Source of the DNA: Opacimonas sp964559075
GTDB taxonomy: Bacteria; Pseudomonadota; Gammaproteobacteria; Enterobacterales; Alteromonadaceae
NCBI GenBank assembly: GCA_964559075.1
Contig: CAZLGJ010000087.1
Coordinates: 1-12,903 of the forward strand
DNA length: 12,903 nucleotides
Reading direction: 5' to 3'
In this document: positions 7,945 through 12,903 of the stretch, in pieces
Layout of the letters: every line of letters begins with the position of its first letter
Numbering within the stretch: the stretch's first letter is position 1
Notes under the pieces: model-generated
Databases searched by the model: none
What the model was told of the DNA's origin: nothing
Seen by the model: only the letters and a program-made list of their open reading frames with translations
Program-made: the position numbers and the translations under genes

Positions 7945-8850
7945 TTACTGCGCAGGCAGTGTTAATGTCAGTGTTTGTGGCTGGCCGTTGCGCAACAGCG
8001 TTAAACTTAATTCGTTGGCTTGTCGCAAAGATTGCATAGCCCGCATGGCCGAGCGCTGATCGGTCAAATCTAAGCCGTTTATCTTGGTGATCACGTCGCC
8101 GTTTTGCAGTCCGACTTGTTTAAAAAACGCAGCATCTTTGCCAGGACTCACACGATATCCGGTGACCTGGCCATTTTGGCGAGCTGGGTTAATGGCAATA
8201 AAATCCGTGAATTTGGTGGGGTTTTGCCGTAAGGAAGCAACGACATCTGCGTTGACCACGGCTTTCTCTGGTGCAGCAGGTGCAGTGCGCGTGGGTGGGC
8301 TGACGACTTGGGCCTGAGAGGCTTTGGTAAATTCTACGCCATCGAGCATCAAGGTTTCTTTGCTGCCTTGATTAGAAATGATGACGCGGTCAGCAAACAC
8401 GCGGTGCAGCGTGGCGCGCGTGCCGTCGATTTTGTCACCGATCCCATAGGTTGCCTGACGATTGCTGCGCGCGATAATTGCTGCGCCATCTTGGTCATTG
8501 GTACTTGCCACGACACCGGTGAGGGTTAAGTTTAACTTAGTTTCAGGGGCGTCACTGATGTCTGTTTCGATTACTACAGGTGCACTGCTGGGTTCACCAA
8601 AAATGTTTTGGGCTAGCAACACCGATAGATTTGTGTTGTTATTATTGCTTTGCACAACCTGCGTAGTTTGCGCGCGGGTCACTGTACTCGGTGCCTCAGG
8701 CTCTGGTATAATTCGCCACGTGATAAGAGCACTGGTATACAAAATAAACCCGGTACCGAACACGATCACCAATGTGCGCAGCCACGCTTGTGTGTTGGCG
8801 GTCCACACGGTTGACGGCAGTGCTTGCAGGCGAGTTGGTAGTGATGTCAT
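7945..8850 (-). CDS. gspC: Type II secretion inner-membrane bridge protein GspC
   Basis: GspC links the inner-membrane platform to the secretin GspD and contributes to substrate recognition. The 301-residue protein has a short cytoplasmic N-terminus, one membrane helix (about 25-46), a Thr/Asn/Gln-rich linker, and the homology region (about 80-172: NIFG at 82-85, LTGVVAS at 110-116, GIGDKI at 136-141), which binds the N0 domain of GspD. A second Pro/Ala-rich linker leads to a C-terminal PDZ domain (about 205-301), with GYRVSPGKDAAFFKQVGLQ at 231-249 and GDVITKINGLDL at 251-262. It is the first gene of the gsp operon, as in other T2SS clusters, and is divergent from hslR. The ATG has only weak Shine-Dalgarno character, but no better in-frame start is visible. 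Confidence 0.95.
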   Translation of the reverse strand: MTSLPTRLQALPSTVWTANTQAWLRTLVIVFGTGFILYTSALITWRIIPEPEAPSTVTRAQTTQVVQSNNNNTNLSVLLAQNIFGEPSSAPVVIETDISDAPETKLNLTLTGVVASTNDQDGAAIIARSNRQATYGIGDKIDGTRATLHRVFADRVIISNQGSKETLMLDGVEFTKASQAQVVSPPTRTAPAAPEKAVVNADVVASLRQNPTKFTDFIAINPARQNGQVTGYRVSPGKDAAFFKQVGLQNGDVITKINGLDLTDQRSAMRAMQSLRQANELSLTLLRNGQPQTLTLTLPAQ

Positions 8851-9017
8851 CGTGGTTATCGAAAGCCTATTTAATTAAATGTTAATGCAAGTTGCCCGGT
8901 CATTGTTGTCTTGTATCACTGAATGACGACTGAACTTTGTCAGCACTATGATTACTAGTATGTGCTAGCAAAAATATAAGCGCGCAACCATACACGAGAA
9001 ATATTACAGTTTTACGT
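8851..9017. promoter_or_regulatory. Divergent promoter region between gspC and hslR
   Basis: This 167-bp gap lies between the starts of two divergent transcription units, so by position it must hold the promoter of the nine-gene gsp operon and probably that of hslR-hslO. It is AT-richer than its flanks. I find no strong sigma-70 match in either direction. For hslR a possible pair is TTACTA (8952-8957) and TATAAG (8975-8980), 17 bp apart, but the -35 box is poor. For gspC, minus-strand CTGACA near 8942 has no well-spaced -10. Palindromes TTAATTAA (8871-8878), TACTAGTA (8953-8960) and TGCTAGCA (8963-8970) are present. No coding frame here resembles a protein. Confidence 0.5.
8953..8970. repeat. 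Two adjacent 8-bp palindromes upstream of hslR
   Basis: TACTAGTA (8953-8960) and TGCTAGCA (8963-8970) are both perfect palindromes with a CTAG core. They are separated by 2 bp and their centres are exactly 10 bp apart, about one helical turn. They lie 48-65 bp upstream of the hslR start, within the divergent promoter region. This could be a tandem operator for a dimeric regulator or a chance occurrence in AT-rich DNA; no regulator can be named. Confidence 0.35.
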
Positions 9018-9422
9018 ATGAAAAATATAGCTCCCTCAGAAAATGACTTAGCAGTGCGCCTTGATAAGTGGTTATGGGCGGCTCGCTTATTTAAAACGCG
9101 TACGCTTGCACGCAGTGCTATTTTATCTGGCAAGGTACAGTATAATGGTCAGCGCACCAAACCCGGAAAAGTCGTCGAGCTAGGTGCTACTTTGAAAGTA
9201 CCAGCGGGTTTTGATCTCAAAGAGATTGTGGTCAATGAGCTTGCTGAGCAGCGTCGTGGCGCAGCGCTTGTGCAAAATATGTACTGTGAAACGCCTGCGA
9301 GTGTTGAGGCGCGCGAGCGCAATGCACAGGCGCGCAAATTAAGCGCGTTTCACAGCCCCAAACCAGAAACCAAGCCGGACAAAAAACAGCGCCGGCAAAT
9401 TATTCACTTAAAACATCAATAA
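9018..9422 (+). CDS. hslR: Heat-shock protein 15, ribosome-associated RNA-binding protein (Hsp15)
   Basis: Hsp15 binds free 50S subunits carrying stalled nascent chains with tRNA and helps recycle them after heat shock. The 134-residue length matches the E. coli protein (about 133). The S4 RNA-binding domain occupies about residues 13-75 and contains the signature VRLDKWLWAARLFKTR, then GKVQYNGQRTKPGKVVELG. The strongly basic C-terminal tail, with KPDKKQRRQI near residues 119-128, also matches. The family-typical ARKLSAFH.PKPETKPDKK region confirms it as HslR, not RluB-like or another S4 protein. The ATG has no evident Shine-Dalgarno sequence. hslO follows after 9 bp, so the two stress genes are probably cotranscribed. 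Confidence 0.96.
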   Translation: MKNIAPSENDLAVRLDKWLWAARLFKTRTLARSAILSGKVQYNGQRTKPGKVVELGATLKVPAGFDLKEIVVNELAEQRRGAALVQNMYCETPASVEARERNAQARKLSAFHSPKPETKPDKKQRRQIIHLKHQ

Positions 9423-9431
9423 GAGCAGATT

Positions 9432-10340
9432 ATGTCATTTGATACGCTTCAGCGTTATTTATTTAACCAAGCTAACGTCCGTGGTGAAATGGTGCAACTC
9501 CAAGCAAGTTATCAGGCTATTTTGGACGCTTATGCTTATCCAACTGTGATCCAACAATTGTTGGGCGAGTTGATGGCGGCAACCGCACTGTTGAACGCCA
9601 CCTTGAAATTTGAAGGCGAAATTGGCTTACAAATTCAAAGTGAAGGAGTGGTAAAATATGCCGTGATCAACGGCACGAACGATTTGACCTTGCGCGGTGT
9701 TGCACGTTGGGACGAAACCTTAGATGAGCTTCCATCGGACTTTGCCGCCTTATTTGAAAAGGGCTTTTTGGTGATCACCATCACGCCCAAAGAAGGCGAG
9801 CGCTACCAAGGAATTGTTGGTTTGGATAAACCTAGTCTAGCAGAATGCATTGAGACCTATTTTTTGCAGTCAGAACAGCTAGCCACACAGGTGCGTTTGT
9901 ATGCTAAGGCAGGTGATGTACCAATGGCCGGTGGCACACTGCTACAAATTTTACCAACCTCTTCTGAAGCAACCAACGTCACCGAGACAACTGAGTTTGC
10001 GCATTTATCGGCGTTGACCGAAACGCTCACCGCAGAAGAGCTGTTTACACTACCTGCCAACGATGTGCTTTATCGCTTATACCACCAAGAGGAAGTCGAG
10101 GTGTTTACTCCTGCTGAGGTGCGATTCGAGTGTCACTGTTCACGTGAAAAAACCATCACGGCGCTGCGCAATATTGCCGAGCCTGAATTGCTGAACATCA
10201 TTGCCGAGGAAGGTTATATCAGCATGAACTGTCAGTTTTGTAACACGGAGTATCGGTTTGATGAGCTTGATGTGAAAGCGATTCACGCCGGGTTTTCACC
10301 CGATGCGGGTAGCACAGGTGACGACAGCGCACCTAATTAG
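9432..10340 (+). CDS. hslO: Redox-regulated molecular chaperone Hsp33
   Basis: Hsp33 is a cytoplasmic holdase activated by oxidative unfolding: its C-terminal cysteines bind zinc when reduced, and on oxidation form disulfides, release zinc and expose the client-binding surface. The 302 residues carry the N-terminal substrate-binding core (about 1-175, including the MAATALLNATLKFEGEIGLQ region and the GE.YQGIV strand), a linker (about 176-230) and the redox switch. The four zinc ligands are all present as Cys234-x-Cys236 and Cys267-x2-Cys270, the CxC plus CxxC arrangement of active Hsp33. An extra cysteine lies at 139. The short Ser/Asp-rich C-terminal tail is unremarkable. The gene starts 9 bp after hslR, ends at a CTAATTAG palindrome and converges on envZ 34 bp further on. 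Confidence 0.97.
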   Translation: MSFDTLQRYLFNQANVRGEMVQLQASYQAILDAYAYPTVIQQLLGELMAATALLNATLKFEGEIGLQIQSEGVVKYAVINGTNDLTLRGVARWDETLDELPSDFAALFEKGFLVITITPKEGERYQGIVGLDKPSLAECIETYFLQSEQLATQVRLYAKAGDVPMAGGTLLQILPTSSEATNVTETTEFAHLSALTETLTAEELFTLPANDVLYRLYHQEEVEVFTPAEVRFECHCSREKTITALRNIAEPELLNIIAEEGYISMNCQFCNTEYRFDELDVKAIHAGFSPDAGSTGDDSAPN

Positions 10341-10348
10341 CTCCAATC

Positions 10349-10380
10349 TAGCCACTCTTTAATTTAGCCATTCTTTAATT
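10349..10380. repeat. 16-bp near-perfect tandem duplication at the hslO/envZ junction
   Basis: Two abutting 16-bp copies, TAGCCACTCTTTAATT (10349-10364) and TAGCCATTCTTTAATT (10365-10380), differ at a single base. The second copy contains the envZ stop codon and its last sense codon, so read on the envZ strand an identical AAT TAA recurs 16 bp downstream of the real end. The pair fills almost all of the space between the two convergent genes. It reads as a recent slippage or junction duplication. It has no hairpin and does not look like a terminator. Confidence 0.85.
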
Positions 10381-11670
10381 GAGCATAGGCAGGCGCACTT
10401 CCACGACCAACCCCCCCTGGGGGTGGTTGGTAAACACCACCTCGCCGTGATGCATATCGACGATCCGTTTGATAATAGCCAGCCCTAGGCCAGAACCGGT
10501 TGAGCCTCTGGAACTATCCCCTCGGGCAAAGGGTTGGGTCAGAGTAGCAATCTTATCGGCCGGGATCCCAGCACCAAAGTCACGTACCTGTAAGGTAATG
10601 CGCTTTTGTTTTTTGTCCACCATGGTCGTGACTTCAAGGTGGTTCGAGCCGTAGCGAAAAGCATTTTCGATCAAATTGTCCAACACCCGTTTAATGGCAA
10701 TACGGCGTAACTTAATGTCAGGCAAGGGATTTAAGCGTTGGGCGATGGTGTGATTATCGTCAAAATGCCTGGCTTGCATGACCTCTTCGACGAGGTCGTT
10801 GAGGTTACACACTTCGCCTTTTTCTTCTTCTTTGTTTTGTTTGGCGTAGTCGATGAACTGATCGATGATATCGTTCATGTCTTCGATATCTTGCTCGATC
10901 CCTTCAGCAATCCAGCGGTGTTTTTCATCCAGCATTTCGCTGGCAAGACGGATACGCGTCAGCGGTGTACGCAAGTCGTGTGAAATACCCGCCGTCATAA
11001 TATTACGGTCTTCTTCGAGCTGTTTGATACCCTGTGACATGCTGTTAAAGGCTTGAGTCACTGCTTGAATTTCGGTACTGCCAGTCGGCTTGATGGGGGG
11101 TGGGAACTCGCCGCGACCCACATCTTTGGCGGCGCTTTGCAGGGCGCGCAATGGCTCGGTCATACGTTTAACAAACACATAACCACCGATAACCGACAAC
11201 AAACTGATTGCCAGCAGCACTATGGTCAACGGTGAAAAATTATGTTCTGACATGCCCTCAATCGGGATCACAATCCACTGAGTCGTGATGGTCTGTGGCT
11301 GGATCCAGATGCGGTAAGGCATTTCTGTAGAGAGTCTGACATCGGTTGGCACCCCTAGCTCGGCTGAGATTTGGGTCGACATAAACCGGTAGTAGGTGGC
11401 CTGTGAAAGACCATTTTGGATAGCGGCTTCGGGCTCAAAAAACATGATCCCCGAGCGCATACTAAAGCTAGCTTGCTTACTGGTATCGCGCAGTAGTTCT
11501 TGGCTGATCAGGGTGTTGACTTGTTTGGCCACCAGGCTGTTGATTTGTTGATAGCTAGGCTGAATAAAATAGTAGGTGACCGACCAATAGGACACCACTT
11601 GATTCACAAGCAACAAGGTGCCAATTAACAGTACGGTTTGCCCAAAGGCGGATTTTGGGAAAAAACGCAT
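10375..11670 (-). CDS. envZ: Osmosensing histidine kinase EnvZ
   Basis: EnvZ is an inner-membrane sensor kinase/phosphatase that phosphorylates OmpR in response to osmolarity and envelope state. The 431-residue protein (E. coli EnvZ has 450) has two membrane helices, at about 12-33 and 147-167, enclosing a periplasmic domain of roughly 110 residues. The HAMP linker spans about 168-220 (MTEPLRALQSAAKDVGRGEF). The dimerisation domain holds the H-box GISHDLRTPLTRIRLA with the phospho-acceptor His231. The ATPase domain has the N-box DNLIENAFRYG (331-341), G1 DFGAGIP (364-370) and G2 SGLGLA (393-398). All catalytic motifs are intact. The start codon directly abuts the ompR stop (TAAATG) with no ribosome binding site of its own, so translation is probably coupled to ompR. 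The periplasmic domain cannot be matched by eye to the enteric one. Confidence 0.95.
   Translation of the reverse strand: MRFFPKSAFGQTVLLIGTLLLVNQVVSYWSVTYYFIQPSYQQINSLVAKQVNTLISQELLRDTSKQASFSMRSGIMFFEPEAAIQNGLSQATYYRFMSTQISAELGVPTDVRLSTEMPYRIWIQPQTITTQWIVIPIEGMSEHNFSPLTIVLLAISLLSVIGGYVFVKRMTEPLRALQSAAKDVGRGEFPPPIKPTGSTEIQAVTQAFNSMSQGIKQLEEDRNIMTAGISHDLRTPLTRIRLASEMLDEKHRWIAEGIEQDIEDMNDIIDQFIDYAKQNKEEEKGEVCNLNDLVEEVMQARHFDDNHTIAQRLNPLPDIKLRRIAIKRVLDNLIENAFRYGSNHLEVTTMVDKKQKRITLQVRDFGAGIPADKIATLTQPFARGDSSRGSTGSGLGLAIIKRIVDMHHGEVVFTNHPQGGLVVEVRLPMLN
10406..10431. other. GC-rich near-perfect hairpin in the 3' end of envZ
   Basis: A 26-nt palindrome folds into an 11-position stem with one C-T mismatch (10413 opposite 10424) and a 4-nt loop. 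The arms are ACCAACC...CCC and GGG...GGTTGGT. It lies within envZ coding sequence, encoding the NHPQGGLVV region, 29 bp from the envZ stop, and 66 bp past the hslO stop in the hslO direction. It is not followed by a U-run in either direction, so it is not a canonical intrinsic terminator. It might slow polymerase or protect mRNA 3' ends at this convergent junction. Confidence 0.6.
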
Positions 11671-12402
11671 TTATACCGCTGTGCCATCGGGCACAAACAC
11701 ATAGCCAAGTCCCCATACCGTTTGGATGTAGCGGGGGTTTTGCGGATCTTGTTCTAACATGCGGCGCAAGCGTGAGACCTGCACATCGATACTGCGCTCA
11801 AGGGCACCGTAGTCGCGGCCGCGCGCCAAGTTCATTAATTTATCTCGGGATAAAGGCTCTCGCGGGTGGGTGACCAGTGATTTGAGCACGGCAAATTCAC
11901 CGCTTGTCAGCGTCATAGGTTTACCGCTGGCGGTCATTTCACGAGTGGCCAAGTTGAGCTTGTAGTTACCAAATTCGATAATCTGTTCGGCTTGCGCAGG
12001 TGCGCCAGGGGCCTCAACTGTTTTGCGGCGCAATACAGCTTTGACTCGCGCTAGCAGTTCACGAGGGTTAAACGGTTTCGGCAAATAATCATCAGCACCC
12101 ATCTCCAGGCCGATGATGCGGTCGACTTCATCGCCTTTGGCAGTGAGCATCACAATTGGGATGGGGTTGTCTTTGCTGCGCAAACGCTGGCAGATCGAGA
12201 GGCCGTCTTCGCCGGGCAGCATGAGATCCAAAACTAATAGGTGAAAGTTTTCGCGCTCTAACAAGCGATCCATTTGCTCGGCGTTGGCGGCACTGCGCAC
12301 TTGAAACCCCTGCTCGACTAGGTAGCGCTCTAGTAAGCTACGCAAACGCATGTCATCATCGACTACGAGTATTTTGGATGTTTCTTGCCCCATCAACGTC
12401 AT
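11671..12402 (-). CDS. ompR: Osmoregulatory response regulator OmpR
   Basis: OmpR is the DNA-binding partner of EnvZ and controls porin and other envelope genes. The 243 residues contain the receiver domain with the acidic pocket at Asp15-Asp16, phospho-acceptor Asp59 in VLDLMLPGEDG, Thr87 and Lys109 in LPKPFNPRELLARV. The winged-helix output domain at about 140-240 includes SGEFAVLKSL, REPLSRDKLMNLARGRDY, RSIDVQVSRLRRMLE and the C-terminal YIQTVWGLGYVFVPDG, nearly identical to enteric OmpR from memory. Two starts are plausible: the ATG at 12402 (used here) and an in-frame ATG at 12393, giving MGQETSKILVV. The latter fits the usual family N-terminus better; an AAGGA lies 9 nt before it, and an AGGA lies 8 nt before the former. 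envZ follows with no spacer. The 101 bp upstream probably contain its promoter. Confidence 0.97.
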   Translation of the reverse strand: MTLMGQETSKILVVDDDMRLRSLLERYLVEQGFQVRSAANAEQMDRLLERENFHLLVLDLMLPGEDGLSICQRLRSKDNPIPIVMLTAKGDEVDRIIGLEMGADDYLPKPFNPRELLARVKAVLRRKTVEAPGAPAQAEQIIEFGNYKLNLATREMTASGKPMTLTSGEFAVLKSLVTHPREPLSRDKLMNLARGRDYGALERSIDVQVSRLRRMLEQDPQNPRYIQTVWGLGYVFVPDGTAV

Positions 12403-12503
12403 TCCTTAATTTCCTGATTTTGCGAATATAATCTAAGGTTAGCAAAGTGCATAGTGACAAAGCGTAACATTCTGCCATGAGGATGTTACAAAAGATGTCG
12501 CGC
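12403..12503 (-). promoter_or_regulatory. Upstream region of ompR-envZ, probable promoter
   Basis: This 101-bp gap separates prkB from ompR on the same strand. On the minus strand, TATATT (12430-12425) is a fair -10 box about 23 bp upstream of the ompR start, but the matching -35 position reads only TATGCA. An inverted repeat lies upstream of it. No U-run terminator for prkB is visible, so readthrough from prkB into ompR is possible. Confidence 0.4.
12464..12489. repeat. 7-bp inverted repeat upstream of ompR, possible operator
   Basis: GTAACAT (12464-12470) and ATGTTAC (12483-12489) form a perfect inverted repeat around a 12-bp spacer, 62-87 bp upstream of the ompR start. On the minus strand the prkB-proximal arm sits in CTTTTGTAACATC, which resembles the GNAAC-type half-sites of OmpR binding sites at porin promoters. 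As a hairpin the stem is short and lacks a T-tract, so an operator is more likely than a terminator. The OmpR assignment is inference. Confidence 0.45.
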
Positions 12504-12903
12504 CTATTTATCTACCCAATCGAGCTGTATGCTAGAGCGTTGCTTGGCACTGAGGATTTCCTCGATCAGCGGTGTTAATATAAGCTCCATTGCCAACCCC
12601 ATCTTGCCTCCCGGTACTACCAACGTATTGATGCGCGACATGAAGGCGCCGTCAATCATTTGCAGCAAATAGGGGAAATTGACGTTGGTCATTTCGCGTC
12701 GGAAGCGCACCACCACAAAACTTTCATCTTGGGTTGGGATTTCTCGAGCGCTGAAGGGGTTAGAGGTATCGACGGTCGGGACGCGTTGAAAGTTGACGGG
12801 TGTCTTGGAAAATTGCGGCGGGATGTAGTTAAAATAGTCATCCAAAGAGCGCACGATACTACTCATGACGGCTTCACGGCTGTGGCCGCGATCGGTGGTA
12901 TCG
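12504..12903 (-). CDS. prkB: PrkB-type phosphoribulokinase/uridine kinase family protein (N-terminal half beyond window)
   Basis: The last 132 residues of a PrkB-like P-loop kinase are present; the E. coli protein is about 289 residues, so a little under half is visible and the nucleotide-binding Walker A lies outside the window. The frame is open to the right edge: the 12 residues before the internal Met at 12866 read DTTDRGHSREAV and continue the family alignment. Recognisable segments are VRSLDDYFNYIPPQFS, VNFQRVPTVDTSNPF and INTLVVPGGKMGLAMELI, all very close to enteric PrkB. The enzyme is annotated as phosphoribulokinase by homology, but these heterotrophs lack a Calvin cycle and its substrate is not established. 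The gene lies 101 bp upstream of ompR on the same strand. Confidence 0.92.
   Translation of the reverse strand, partial: DTTDRGHSREAVMSSIVRSLDDYFNYIPPQFSKTPVNFQRVPTVDTSNPFSAREIPTQDESFVVVRFRREMTNVNFPYLLQMIDGAFMSRINTLVVPGGKMGLAMELILTPLIEEILSAKQRSSIQLDWVDK

Noticed and set aside
8953..8970. The CTAG pair as a Trp repressor operator
   Set aside because: The trp operator has CTAG cores 8 bp apart within one larger palindrome; here the spacing is 10 bp and the flanks do not form the larger symmetry, and neither neighbour is a tryptophan gene.
8900..9133. 77-residue minus-strand open frame overlapping the gspC-hslR gap and the start of hslR
   Set aside because: It runs antisense through the conserved S4 domain of hslR, has no recognisable features or ribosome binding site, and the divergent region is better explained as regulatory DNA.
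10333..10340. CTAATTAG palindrome at the hslO stop, repeated at 2642-2649 at the end of gspG
   Set aside because: Two copies of an AT-rich 8-mer at stop codons are easily produced by Asn-stop codon context; the spacing and context give no sign of a functional site.
12427..12432. Perfect plus-strand TATAAT upstream of ompR as a promoter antisense to prkB
   Set aside because: There is no -35-like hexamer at suitable spacing, and a TATAAT in an AT-rich gap is expected by chance.
12464..12489. Inverted repeat as a prkB intrinsic terminator
   Set aside because: The stem is only 7 bp and AT-rich with a 12-nt loop, and no U-run follows it on the prkB strand.

Overview
This window looks like chromosomal core DNA of a marine-type gammaproteobacterium. 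The Alteromonadales (Alteromonadaceae or Idiomarinaceae-like) are my best guess. The guess rests on near-identity of OmpR, Hsp15, Hsp33 and PrkB to the gammaproteobacterial forms as I remember them, and on a type II secretion operon divergent from hslR-hslO. No search was run. I see no tRNA, rRNA, insertion sequence, phage gene or CRISPR array.

Layout. Positions 1-8850, minus strand, hold nine consecutive type II secretion system (T2SS) genes in transcription order gspC-D-E-F-G-H-I-J-K. They are tightly packed, with overlaps or gaps of 19 bp or less, and gspK runs off the left edge. A 167-bp divergent intergenic region (8851-9017) separates gspC from the plus-strand pair hslR (Hsp15) and hslO (Hsp33). 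hslO converges on the minus-strand envZ across only 34 bp. ompR lies directly upstream of envZ, with its stop codon abutting the envZ start. Upstream of ompR, on the same strand after 101 bp, is the 3' part of prkB, a phosphoribulokinase/uridine kinase family protein cut by the right edge.

How the genes work together. GspC-K supply most of one T2SS: the inner-membrane/outer-membrane bridge (C), the secretin (D), the ATPase (E), the platform protein (F), the major pseudopilin (G) and the minor pseudopilins (H, I, J, K). GspL, GspM, GspN and the prepilin peptidase GspO are not in the window; L and M would be expected just beyond the left edge. HslR and HslO are stress proteins: a ribosome-rescue RNA-binding factor and a redox-switched holdase. 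EnvZ-OmpR is the osmosensing two-component system.

No new biological system is apparent. The items most worth a second look are non-coding: a near-perfect 16-bp tandem duplication at the hslO/envZ junction, where enterics carry pckA; a strong GC-rich hairpin inside the 3' end of envZ; a 7-bp inverted repeat upstream of ompR that resembles an OmpR half-site; and two 8-bp palindromes centred 10 bp apart between gspC and hslR.
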